Shown here: positions 19,097 to 27,132 of the stretch, piece by piece
Position numbering within the stretch: position 1 is the first letter of the stretch
How the letters are laid out: each line of letters starts with the position of its first letter
NCBI GenBank assembly: GCA_945861305.1
Contig: CAMATW010000012.1
Coordinates: forward strand, 1-61,888
DNA: 61,888 nucleotides
Origin: Bordetella parapertussis
GTDB taxonomy: Bacteria > Pseudomonadota > Gammaproteobacteria > Burkholderiales > Burkholderiaceae_C
Reading direction: 5' to 3'
Notes under the pieces: generated by a model
What the model was told of the DNA's origin: nothing
Database searches by the model: none
Seen by the model: the letters and a program-made list of their open reading frames with translations, nothing else
Translations under genes and position numbers: made by a program

Positions 19097-19222
19097 ATGA
19101 AAAATCTTGTTCATTACTACAAATTCCTTGTTTGCCTGTGTTTCAGCACCCTCGCCATGGGTGCACACGCTTTGGACTGGGTCTCTTTGGGATTTTCAGA
19201 CCACGTTCAAGGTGGTGTGTGA
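19097..19222 (+). CDS. Small ORF with signal-peptide-like sequence, coupled to the next gene
   Basis: 41 codons starting MKNLVHYYKFLVCLCFSTLA and continuing MGAHALDWVSLGFSDHVQGGV. The first ~25 residues look like a Sec signal peptide with a cleavage site near AHA-LDW. Its TGA (19220-19222) overlaps the GTG start of the methyltransferase-fold gene (19219-19221). It could be a leader peptide that controls the downstream gene, or the stub of a decayed secreted protein. No homolog is recognised. Confidence 0.4.
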   Translation: MKNLVHYYKFLVCLCFSTLAMGAHALDWVSLGFSDHVQGGV

Positions 19223-20031
19223 GCGCTAGTCGCATACCCCGCTTGGCATGGGCAACTTGGATTCGCGATGTTGCGAATGCTGGCGGCACAGGTGGCCTGA
19301 ACTGGCATGTGCATGCCCTGAGGTCGCTTAACCGGTGGCTGCCCACGCGCGAGAAAATCGCCCAATTTTTGGCAGGCATTGAACCCAAGCAAAACCATTT
19401 ACTACTGATAGGTCCAAGCGCCGGTTGGATGCTTCCCACTCACTGGCTCACTCGCTTCAAGCAAATCGATGTGTACGACATCGATCCTTTGGTGCCTCTG
19501 TTGTTTCGTTTGCGCCATGGCAAGGTTTTGCGCGAACACGGCACACAACTGCGTTTTCACCGCGAAGATGCCATTGCAGGTTTACCGCAATTGTTGCGTG
19601 TACACCCCCAAGCCTGCCTGTGGTTTGACAATGTACTGGGTCAGGTCAGTGTGCGCCTAGGGGATGAAGACATCGCCGAGCGGCAATTGCGTCACCTCAA
19701 ACTGTTGCTCAAAGGGCGCAGTTGGGGCAGCCTGCATGATGTTTACTCTGGCCCAACCGACCCTGCCATGGCGTCGGCTGTGATTCAAACCTTTCCCTTT
19801 AAGCGTCTTGATGAGGCGGGAGAGGAAACTTCACAAGTCGAATGCAATGGTAAAAAACAGCTTTTAAGCGAGGCCGTTCAAGGCTTGCTGACTGAGGTCA
19901 ATGCCCAAGGGGCCTGGCTTGACCATGCCACTACTGGCGTATTTGCGCCGCATACATCGACCACCTTGATTCCATGGGCTTTCAAGCCGCACTATTGGCA
20001 CTGGTTAGAAGCCGGTTGGGTTAAGCCTTGA
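19219..20031 (+). CDS. Spermidine-synthase-like / SAM-dependent methyltransferase-fold protein
   Basis: About 270 residues. The Rossmann motif I region LLLIGPSAGWMLP and the acidic strand-2 motif VYDIDPLVPLLFRLRHG, followed by a DNVLGQVS segment, indicate the class I methyltransferase or spermidine-synthase fold. Substrate unknown. The GTG at 19219 has AAGGTGG six bases upstream and overlaps the stop of a 41-codon ORF; the longer upstream frame extension is antisense to fliO and is not credible. The gene sits in the opposite orientation between fliO and fliJ and overlaps the end of fliJ by 11 bp. Whether it modifies a flagellar protein is not shown by the sequence. Confidence 0.7.
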   Translation: MSASRIPRLAWATWIRDVANAGGTGGLNWHVHALRSLNRWLPTREKIAQFLAGIEPKQNHLLLIGPSAGWMLPTHWLTRFKQIDVYDIDPLVPLLFRLRHGKVLREHGTQLRFHREDAIAGLPQLLRVHPQACLWFDNVLGQVSVRLGDEDIAERQLRHLKLLLKGRSWGSLHDVYSGPTDPAMASAVIQTFPFKRLDEAGEETSQVECNGKKQLLSEAVQGLLTEVNAQGAWLDHATTGVFAPHTSTTLIPWAFKPHYWHWLEAGWVKP

Positions 20032-20461
20032 GGTTGTAAAGCGTCAAGCCCAGCGCGTCCATTTCTTTTTGGTCGCGTTTGCGCTCCCAAGTCTTAACGG
20101 CCTGCTCGTCTTTTTCTTGCATGGTTTCCATTTTCATACGCTGATGGGTGGCCTGCACCATGGCCAGCTTAATGCCTTCGAGTTCTACTGAAGCTTTGAT
20201 GATGTCTTTTTCTACGCGGTTTACCAAGTCTTGCAAATGCAAAATAAATTGACGCTGGTTTGTGGTGTCCACCATGCTGTGCAGCAAGGCTTGTGATTCA
20301 AGCGCACGCTTTTTGTAGTCATCCAGCAGGGTATCCATGCGATGACGACTTTCCTGTAAGGCTCGCAATTTTTTTTGAGCGTCGGCATAGGAACGCTGTA
20401 AAAGCTCCTCGGCGTCCTTGGCTTTTTTGGTCAGCACAGCCCAACAACTACGAACCTGCAT
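20021..20461 (-). CDS. fliJ: Flagellar export chaperone/stalk protein FliJ
   Basis: 146-residue, almost entirely helical coiled-coil protein, consistent with FliJ, the central stalk of the FliH-FliI ATPase complex that couples ATP hydrolysis to the export gate. Evidence is the two-helix heptad pattern (AKDAEELLQRSYADAQKKLR; LVNRVEKDIIKASVELEGIK), the C-terminal WERKRDQKEMDALGL, and its position 12 bp after fliI. It overlaps the convergent methyltransferase-fold gene at its 3' end. Confidence 0.88.
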   Translation of the reverse strand: MQVRSCWAVLTKKAKDAEELLQRSYADAQKKLRALQESRHRMDTLLDDYKKRALESQALLHSMVDTTNQRQFILHLQDLVNRVEKDIIKASVELEGIKLAMVQATHQRMKMETMQEKDEQAVKTWERKRDQKEMDALGLTLYNLKA

Positions 20462-20473
20462 TGTGTATTTCCA

Positions 20474-21796
20474 TCATGGTTGATTGAGTAAGTCACGCAG
20501 TTGGGAACGCGTCGCTTCATAGTCTTGACTGATGTGCATATCTTGCCGCAAAAAATTGACTATACGATCGTTTAGGCGAATCGCTTCGTCCAACTCTGGA
20601 TTAGAACCATTTTCATACGCACCCACCTGAATCAGGTCAACGTTTTGCTGATACAAAGACCAAAGACGGCGCAATTTGTTGGATAGTTTCAAATCTTCGC
20701 TGCTCAGCAAGGTTTGCATCAAACGAGAAATAGAGCCCGTCAAATCAATGGCGGGGTAATGCGCTGAGTCGGCGAGTTTGCGCGACAACATCACTTGACC
20801 GTCCAATGAAGCGCGGGCAATGTCCACAATCGGGTCGGCAGCGTCATCGCCCTCGGCCAGGACGGTATAAATGGCAGTGATTGAGCCGTGACCATGTCTG
20901 CCAACGCCGCCGCGTTCGATCAAATTGGGCAATAGACCAAACACCGAAGGCGGGTAACCTTTGGCGGTGGGTGGCTCGCCAATGGCCAAACCAATCTCGC
21001 GCTGTGCGTGCGCCACACGCGTCAAGCTGTCGCACAGCATCAGCACATCTTTGCCTTGGTCGCGGAAATACTCGGCAATCACATGGGTTAAGTGGGTGGC
21101 TTTCAAGCGCAAAACCGGTGAGACGTTCGCTGGTGCGGCAATCACCACCGATTTGGCCAAACCTTCTTCGCCTAAGGACTCTTGAATAAACGCTTGCACC
21201 TCACGACCACGCTCACCGATCAACCCAATGACGACAATATCAGCCTTGGTGAAACGCGTGAGCATGCCGAGCAAAACACTTTTACCCACGCCTGAACCGG
21301 CAATCAAACCCAAGCGCTGGCCACGCCCGAGCGTGAGAATGCCGTTGATGGCTTTGACGCCCACATCCAAAATTTTGTTGATAGGGCCACGCTCCATCGG
21401 GTTGATGGGTCGACCCAAGAGGCTGAGCAAGTCTTTGCACACAGGTGCAGGTTTACCGTCCAAAGGCTGACACCGCCCATCAATGACGCGCCCCAAAAGC
21501 TCAGGGCCTAAGCTGACCAAAGATGAATTACTGACCACTCGCACCATATCGCCTGGGCCCACACCGGCAGGCTCAGTGAAAGGCATCAAAAACAACACTT
21601 TGTCGTTAAAGCCCACAACTTCTGCTTCTACTCGGTGGCCATGGCGACCCACCACTTCGCAGCAAGCACCCAAAGGTGCCATCACGCCGCGGGCTTCCAA
21701 AGTCATGCCGACCAAGCGCACCAAGGTACCGCTGCGTTGCGGCTGAGGCGTACGCAAGCCTGAGAGGCTTTGTTCAACTTCGTCTGCGAAATCCAT
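20474..21796 (-). CDS. fliI: Flagellum-specific export ATPase FliI
   Basis: Cytoplasmic ATPase of the flagellar export apparatus, homologous to F1-beta; 440 residues is normal. The Walker A motif GSGVGKSVLLG lies near residue 167 and the Walker B region VLMLCDSLTRVAHAQREIGL follows. The conserved GEPPTAKGYPPSVF stretch is also present. It lies between fliJ and the FliF-tail-like gene (12-bp gap), within a fliH-x-I-J order in which x is the extra gene. Confidence 0.97.
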   Translation of the reverse strand: MDFADEVEQSLSGLRTPQPQRSGTLVRLVGMTLEARGVMAPLGACCEVVGRHGHRVEAEVVGFNDKVLFLMPFTEPAGVGPGDMVRVVSNSSLVSLGPELLGRVIDGRCQPLDGKPAPVCKDLLSLLGRPINPMERGPINKILDVGVKAINGILTLGRGQRLGLIAGSGVGKSVLLGMLTRFTKADIVVIGLIGERGREVQAFIQESLGEEGLAKSVVIAAPANVSPVLRLKATHLTHVIAEYFRDQGKDVLMLCDSLTRVAHAQREIGLAIGEPPTAKGYPPSVFGLLPNLIERGGVGRHGHGSITAIYTVLAEGDDAADPIVDIARASLDGQVMLSRKLADSAHYPAIDLTGSISRLMQTLLSSEDLKLSNKLRRLWSLYQQNVDLIQVGAYENGSNPELDEAIRLNDRIVNFLRQDMHISQDYEATRSQLRDLLNQP

Positions 21797-21808
21797 CTTG
21801 GCGACCGG

Positions 21809-22399
21809 TTAGATTTGAATCATGGAGCGAATGGTGTTGGCCACGCGGTTTTGCTCTTGCTCAGCCACAAAACGCACCACCATGAGTTTGTCTTCGTAAC
21901 TGTTGCCAGCCAGCAGTTCGGCAGGAATAGAAGGTTTTTTCTTTTCCTTCTTCATGTTGTCGCGCATCTTCTTCAACTCGTCGTCGCCCTCGTCGTCTTC
22001 CATGTCCGCTTCCAGATCGGCCAAAGCTTGTGCTTCACGCGCTAAGCGTTCAGCCTCTTCTTGGGCAAGCCGTGAACGCCGAGCCAGCTCTTCTTCATGG
22101 CCTTGGTACCTGAGCGTCATCGCCTGTTGCTCAATGGATGTGAAAGCCATCGGCGGTAAGGTGGGCTCTTCATGCACATCATGGGCTGAATTTGAGGTGG
22201 ATTTCTCCACGGGTCGGGGCAAATAAAAACTGGCGAACTGCTGGCGATAAGCACTGTTGACCGCCAGTTGCGCCATCTCTTCCAGCTCCATGTAGTTGGG
22301 CTCGCGCCTGACCATGGACATGAGCATGGGTCGAACCACCCAAACCAGAAAAGCCAGGCACATGAGAGTGCGCAAAGCAACATTGGTGAAGTCAAGCAT
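21809..22399 (-). CDS. FliF C-terminal paralog: membrane helix plus FliG-binding-like tail
   Basis: About 196 residues, starting at the ATG at 22399 that overlaps the end of fliH (ATGCTTGA). Residues ~6-26 form one membrane helix ending in VVRPML. An acidic coiled linker follows, and the C terminus carries SIPAELLAGNSYEDKLMVVR and then RVANTIRSMIQI. Both elements match FliF of this same window: its second membrane helix ends in VVRPMI and its tail reads SIPADLLNNANSYDDKVALI then RVAGVMRGMIEA. In FliF that tail binds FliG and forms the MS/C-ring joint. The protein lacks all periplasmic ring domains. It may be an auxiliary FliG-binding membrane protein. A simple annotation error is unlikely. 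Confidence 0.8.
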   Translation of the reverse strand: MLDFTNVALRTLMCLAFLVWVVRPMLMSMVRREPNYMELEEMAQLAVNSAYRQQFASFYLPRPVEKSTSNSAHDVHEEPTLPPMAFTSIEQQAMTLRYQGHEEELARRSRLAQEEAERLAREAQALADLEADMEDDEGDDELKKMRDNMKKEKKKPSIPAELLAGNSYEDKLMVVRFVAEQEQNRVANTIRSMIQI

Positions 22400-23588
22400 G
22401 GGGATCACCGTCCAAAATATCCCTATCGTCTTCAGGTTCCTCGTAAGCCACACGTTGGGGCACGTCTTGGGCCTGTCCTTCGCGTTGTGCCAGAGGTTGG
22501 CGGAAGAAGACTGATTGCTCACGCCATGCTTCTGGTTGCGTCAACAAACTGTTGGCCAGAGACTGCATGCGGTTTTGCACCAGATCTTCAATTTGGGTAT
22601 CGTTCATCAGCACTCGCACACTGCCAGGTTGCAATGTGTGCACGGCTTGAATTTGCATTTGGTTCATGACCTCGCCAGCCATCTCTTGCAAACGGGCTTT
22701 GTCTTGCGGGTTGAGTTCAATCACTACCTGCGGTTGTCCGTGTAAATCGATTTCGTCCAAACAACGCTGAACCAAGCGCTCAATGGCTTGTCCGGACAGG
22801 TTGAGTTCTGCCAGCACCATGTGCTCGCTGATATGCAGTGCCAAACGCTTGAGTGGCTCAAACATGGCCTTGGGGTTGTCACTCAAGGCTTGCAATTTGT
22901 CGGTCACTTCTTTGAGCAACATTTTTTGCTCGTCCAAACTGGAAAAGATTTCTACCTTTTGCGCTTCCAAGGCTTGTTCTTGTGCGGCGTCAGCCTGCGA
23001 CTGTGCGGCTTCGTAACCCACCATCTGACCCTCGGCCAAGCCCTCAATCTTGCCGCTTTCCTGTCCTTCGTCATAACCTACTTGGTGACCCTCTTCGCGT
23101 CCGGCAGCAAAGCCTTCTTGGTAAGCGACTTCACGTGCAGCTGCCCAGTCAGCAGAATTAAACCCTTGATCGGCAACGCCGTCGTCTGTGAACATGTCCC
23201 ACACATCAGGGTTGGCAGACGTCCAAAAACTCTCTTCTCCATAAAGTACCGAGAGGTCAGAGGGTGCTTTAGCCGGTTCAACTTTAGCGAGTGAATCAGT
23301 CGATTGTTCTGAAGCTAAAACCTTGGCAAGCAGTTCGCTTTTCTTTTCAGAGCGAGGTGTGGGCAAAGGCAGACCAAAGGTCTCCAACACAAAGCCGTCG
23401 CTGTTGTCATGCACCTTGGCAGACTCAGGGGTGGCCAGTTGCTTGAACAACACCGATGCATAGTCAAGCTTGGGCACTTGCGCCCAATCGACCTCACCGA
23501 ACTGCGCAGCCAGTTTGTCTGACGAGTGCAGCCATGTGTCGTGAAGCCAGTGCCTAGCAGCTGGTTGATGCGCTTCAGGTTTAAACAA
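22392..23588 (-). CDS. fliH: Flagellar export ATPase regulator FliH, N-terminally extended
   Basis: FliH inhibits and anchors the export ATPase FliI. The C-terminal half (about residues 215-370) is typical: a helical stalk, then LNLSGQAIERLVQRCLDEID and LNPQDKARLQEM. The central YQEGFAAGREEGHQVGYDEG and GLAEGQMVGYEAA segments show the GxxxG-rich repeats of the family. The N-terminal ~150 residues are an acidic extension, making 398 residues against a usual ~230-260. The start is a TTG at 23588 overlapping the fliG stop, with a GGCGGAG ribosome-binding site. It overlaps the FliF-tail-like gene by 8 bp. Confidence 0.88.
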   Translation of the reverse strand: MFKPEAHQPAARHWLHDTWLHSSDKLAAQFGEVDWAQVPKLDYASVLFKQLATPESAKVHDNSDGFVLETFGLPLPTPRSEKKSELLAKVLASEQSTDSLAKVEPAKAPSDLSVLYGEESFWTSANPDVWDMFTDDGVADQGFNSADWAAAREVAYQEGFAAGREEGHQVGYDEGQESGKIEGLAEGQMVGYEAAQSQADAAQEQALEAQKVEIFSSLDEQKMLLKEVTDKLQALSDNPKAMFEPLKRLALHISEHMVLAELNLSGQAIERLVQRCLDEIDLHGQPQVVIELNPQDKARLQEMAGEVMNQMQIQAVHTLQPGSVRVLMNDTQIEDLVQNRMQSLANSLLTQPEAWREQSVFFRQPLAQREGQAQDVPQRVAYEEPEDDRDILDGDPHA

Positions 23589-24618
23589 AGTCAGCTCCGC
23601 CCAAGATCAATTCGCCAGAGTCGGACAGCTTGCGGGCCAGACGCATGATTTTCTTTTGTGCGTCTTCCACATCGGCCACGCGAACCGGGCCACGAGCGTC
23701 CATGTCATCCTTGAACATACCGCGTGCGCGCTCGGACATGTTGTCCATGAAACGAGCCAGCACTTCTTCAGGCGCACCTTTGAGTGCGACCATGAGTTGC
23801 TCGGGTTCGACATTTCGCATCAGCACTTGAATGCCTTTGTTGTCCACGGTCGCCAAGTTGTCGAAGGTGAACATCTGGTCTTGGATCTTCATCATCAAAT
23901 CGACATCAAGTTCTTCCAAACCGTCCATGACCGAACGCTCAAGATCAGTCTTGGTTTTGTTCATGATGTCAGCAGCCGCCTTGATGCCGCCAAAGCTAGA
24001 AGACTTTGACGAAGAGTTTTTAGCAAACTGTTGCTTCATGATTTGCTCAAGTTCCGCCATCGCAGAAGGTTGAACGGTGTCCATGCTGGCGACACGTTGA
24101 ATGGCTTCGGGGCGAACTTCTGGGGGCAAATACACCAACACGTCGGCAGCAACACTGGTCTCTAGCAAAGACAAAATAATCGCAATCACCTGAGGATGTT
24201 CCGTACGAATCATTTCTGCAATGGAGCGTGGGTCCATCCAGCTGAGGATGTCCAAGCCTTTGGTGCCTTGTCCAGGCATGATTCGGTTAAGCACCGAATT
24301 CGCTTTATCGTCACCCAAGGCCAAGCGCATGACTTTGTCTACATAGTCGTTGCCGCCCAGTCCCACGCTGTTTTGTTTCTTCAGCATATCGACGAACTGG
24401 TCGAGCACCACATTCACCGCGTTTTGCGACAAGCTCGATGCTTGCACCATGGCCGCACCCAAGGCTTGTACTTCCTTGGGGCTGAGGTATTTCACAATCT
24501 CTGCAGCCTGTTCTTCGCCCAGCAAAAGCATCAACACCGCAGCGCGTTGGGTGGACGTCATTTCTGCCATCTCGGAGCGCAGCTCGGGGGTCCATTGAAT
24601 CGTATCGTTATCAGCCAT
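23581..24618 (-). CDS. fliG: Flagellar motor switch protein FliG
   Basis: C-ring rotor protein that binds FliF with its N-terminal domain and the stator with its C-terminal domain; 345 residues as expected. The EHPQ motif (IRTEHPQVIAIILS) of the middle domain, the hinge, and the charged torque helix (MSERARGMFKDDMDARGPVR) are present. It overlaps fliH by 8 bp and follows fliF by 39 bp. The extra FliF-like tail encoded two genes downstream would be a potential second partner. Confidence 0.97.
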   Translation of the reverse strand: MADNDTIQWTPELRSEMAEMTSTQRAAVLMLLLGEEQAAEIVKYLSPKEVQALGAAMVQASSLSQNAVNVVLDQFVDMLKKQNSVGLGGNDYVDKVMRLALGDDKANSVLNRIMPGQGTKGLDILSWMDPRSIAEMIRTEHPQVIAIILSLLETSVAADVLVYLPPEVRPEAIQRVASMDTVQPSAMAELEQIMKQQFAKNSSSKSSSFGGIKAAADIMNKTKTDLERSVMDGLEELDVDLMMKIQDQMFTFDNLATVDNKGIQVLMRNVEPEQLMVALKGAPEEVLARFMDNMSERARGMFKDDMDARGPVRVADVEDAQKKIMRLARKLSDSGELILGGADFV

Positions 24619-24657
24619 GTTTTTTCCTTGGTTCCTTAATTTTCATCAAGGTTCTCA

Positions 24658-26736
24658 TCAAGCCTCGATCATGCCGCGCATGACGCCTGCCACACGGCCA
24701 GAGTTGTCAGCCACGATCATGCGGATCAAGGCGACTTTATCGTCATACGAGTTCGCATTGTTAAGCAAATCAGCAGGGATGGATTGTTTCTTGGGTTTGA
24801 GGCTGCCCATGCGCGCTTTAAGGTCTTCCAAGCTTTCGCCCTCGGCCAATTCCACATCGGTAGGCTTCTGCTCGTCGGGTTGCTCGCTGGCCGCGGCCAA
24901 TCGCTCGGCTTCACGGGCTGCTTCTTCTTCAGCCATGCGCACCGCTTCGGCGGCTGAGGCTTCCTCGGCCATGCGGTATTGCTGCATTTCATCTTCTTTG
25001 GCTCTGAGCTCAGCCGAGGCACGTACCGCGGCTTCGGCCTCAGCGTTAGCGATACGTTCAGTGCGCATTTTTTCTGCAGCAGCAGCTTCGGCGGAGGCAG
25101 CAGCGAGTGCAGCAGCAGCCAAGGCAGCAGGATCAACTTCAGGTTTGTTGAGTTTCTTGATCATGGGGCGAACCACGAATAACAAGAAAGTAATAAACAA
25201 CACAGCAACGACTCCGCTGTTAGCCAAGGATGCCAAAGACTCGTCTTTGTACCAAGGCACAGCATCAGGGTCGAAAGGTGGCTCAAAGCGTGTAGCCACC
25301 ACAGTCACCACGTCGCCGCGCTTGTCATTAAAGCCAACAGCGCCACGCACCAACTGGTTCAAGCGATCAAGCTCTTCTTGTGTGTAGGGAATGGTGGTGG
25401 GCGCAGCAGAGCCATCGGCGGGTTTTTCCACTTTGGTGCCAGCAGGAATGGGACGCTCGTTGATCAGCACACCCACACCCAACTTTTGGACATTGCCCAT
25501 GGCGCTCTTGGTATGGCGAACTGCGCGGTCAAGTTCATAGTTTTTGGTTGAACGTGCAACCACCTGCACACCCTTTTCACTCACACCTTTGTTGGGGTCA
25601 GACACGGAGGTTTCTGAAGAGGAAGGGTTTTGCGGTGGGTTGGGAGGCGTGTTGGAAAGCGAGCCTGGGACACCAATCGCATCTTTGAAAGAGTTGCGGT
25701 CTTCCACATACAACTCAGAACGGGTCTTGGGACCTTTGTCACGCTGGTCGAAGTCTTCCGTGGTGATTTCTTCTTGGGTGAAATCCAATTGCAAGCTCAC
25801 CTGTGCGCTGACATTGGCCTCGCCCACGATAGGCGCCAACAGCTGAATCAAACGGGTACGGTAAAGGTCTTCCATTTGTTGCTTTTGTTGCAGCTGTGCA
25901 CCGGTCAAACCCAGGGGGGCTTCACCCAACATCTCGTTCATCAAGGTGCCGTAGTTGTCCACCACTGACACGTTTTCAGGTGCCAAATAGGGAACGCTCG
26001 ACGCTACCAAGGAAATGATGGCCTGCACATTGGCAGAAGAGACTTGCTTGCCAGGTGCGCGAGTGATGATGACGGATGCTTTGGTCGGCACGCGATCGCG
26101 CACAAACACGCTTTGCTTGGGGGATGCCAAATGCACACGGGCGTTGCGAATACCCGCAATTTGAGAGATGGTTTTGGCCAACTCTTGTTCCATGGCGTTG
26201 TTGTAGCGAACCTGCTCCATGAACTGACTGGTGGTCATGGCGGGCATGTCTTTCAAAGTATCCATGCCTTGGGCTTCTGCACGGGGCAAGCCTTTGGAGG
26301 CCAGCAACATGCGGGCTTCTTGGTATTTGTCGCCAGGCACCATGATCTGGCCGGTGTTGTTGTCTATTTGGGGACTGAAGTTACCTGCCTTCAAAGTTTC
26401 AATCGCCAACTGCTTATCGGTCTCGGGCAGCATCATGGTCAAGGGGCGGTAGCTTGGCGTCTTCATCGACATCGAAGCCAAACCAAAAGCCGCAACGACC
26501 ATCAATATCACGATGATGGGCAGGGCTTTTTTCACGGTGGGTTGTCGCACCAAATCGCGCACCATGCCCATGGGGTCGCTGAGCGCCGTGTTGGCCACAG
26601 AGCGAGCCAAATCGTTGCTGCGAAGTGGTGTGCCGCTGGCCACCATGGAGGTTCCTGTGGAGGAACCATCGGAGGTGGTCAATGCGTTGTTGCTGGTGCC
26701 CAGCGGATTATTGAGTGTTGCGCTTGCGGTGGCCAT
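24658..26736 (-). CDS. fliF: Flagellar MS-ring protein FliF
   Basis: Inner-membrane ring protein forming the MS ring; 692 residues, somewhat long. A first membrane helix lies near residues 72-92 (KALPIIVILMVVAAFGLASM) and is followed by the ring-building motifs. The second helix, near residues 510-530 (VVAVLFITFLLFVVRPM), is followed by a long Ala/Glu-rich coiled-coil insertion (about 540-640) that is larger than usual. The FliG-binding tail SIPADLLNNANSYDDKVALI ends the protein. The ~110-residue insertion is an oddity, and it is echoed in the shorter paralog between fliH and fliI. Confidence 0.97.
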   Translation of the reverse strand: MATASATLNNPLGTSNNALTTSDGSSTGTSMVASGTPLRSNDLARSVANTALSDPMGMVRDLVRQPTVKKALPIIVILMVVAAFGLASMSMKTPSYRPLTMMLPETDKQLAIETLKAGNFSPQIDNNTGQIMVPGDKYQEARMLLASKGLPRAEAQGMDTLKDMPAMTTSQFMEQVRYNNAMEQELAKTISQIAGIRNARVHLASPKQSVFVRDRVPTKASVIITRAPGKQVSSANVQAIISLVASSVPYLAPENVSVVDNYGTLMNEMLGEAPLGLTGAQLQQKQQMEDLYRTRLIQLLAPIVGEANVSAQVSLQLDFTQEEITTEDFDQRDKGPKTRSELYVEDRNSFKDAIGVPGSLSNTPPNPPQNPSSSETSVSDPNKGVSEKGVQVVARSTKNYELDRAVRHTKSAMGNVQKLGVGVLINERPIPAGTKVEKPADGSAAPTTIPYTQEELDRLNQLVRGAVGFNDKRGDVVTVVATRFEPPFDPDAVPWYKDESLASLANSGVVAVLFITFLLFVVRPMIKKLNKPEVDPAALAAAALAAASAEAAAAEKMRTERIANAEAEAAVRASAELRAKEDEMQQYRMAEEASAAEAVRMAEEEAAREAERLAAASEQPDEQKPTDVELAEGESLEDLKARMGSLKPKKQSIPADLLNNANSYDDKVALIRMIVADNSGRVAGVMRGMIEA

Positions 26737-26753
26737 GGTGTTCTCTTAAAGGT

Positions 26754-27116
26754 TTAAACCGGCATGTTCATGATTTCTTCGTAGGCCTTGAGCACCTTGT
26801 TGCGTACCTGTAAGGTCGCTTCAAAGGCCAGGGAGGATTTCTGCATACCCAAGACCACATCGGTCAGGGGAATGTCTTCGCCACGTTGATAGGCTTCTTG
26901 CATCGAGCTGGACTTGACTTGAACTTCATTGACTTTGGAGAGCAGGTTTTTCACCGAGTCGGTGAAATTGGGCAACTCTGTTTTGGGTGCCTGAATGTCT
27001 TGGGTAACTGGCGGCTTGATGTTGAGTTGCTCAGCACCATTGACAGCCTTGTTTTGGTAAGCGCGAATGGTTTCCATCATGCTGTTGACACTGCCGGCGG
27101 AGATTCGATCAATCAT
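26754..27116 (-). CDS. fliE: Flagellar hook-basal body adaptor FliE
   Basis: Adaptor joining the MS ring to the rod; about 120 residues. The C-terminal region SSLAFEATLQVRNKVLKAYE and EIMNMPV is the conserved FliE signature, preceded by DVVLGMQ. It is the first structural gene of the fliE-F-G-H block and starts 16 bp after the sigma-54 activator gene, so it is probably transcribed from the activator's promoter. Confidence 0.95.
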   Translation of the reverse strand: MIDRISAGSVNSMMETIRAYQNKAVNGAEQLNIKPPVTQDIQAPKTELPNFTDSVKNLLSKVNEVQVKSSSMQEAYQRGEDIPLTDVVLGMQKSSLAFEATLQVRNKVLKAYEEIMNMPV

Positions 27117-27132
27117 GGTGTGTGCTCCTCAA

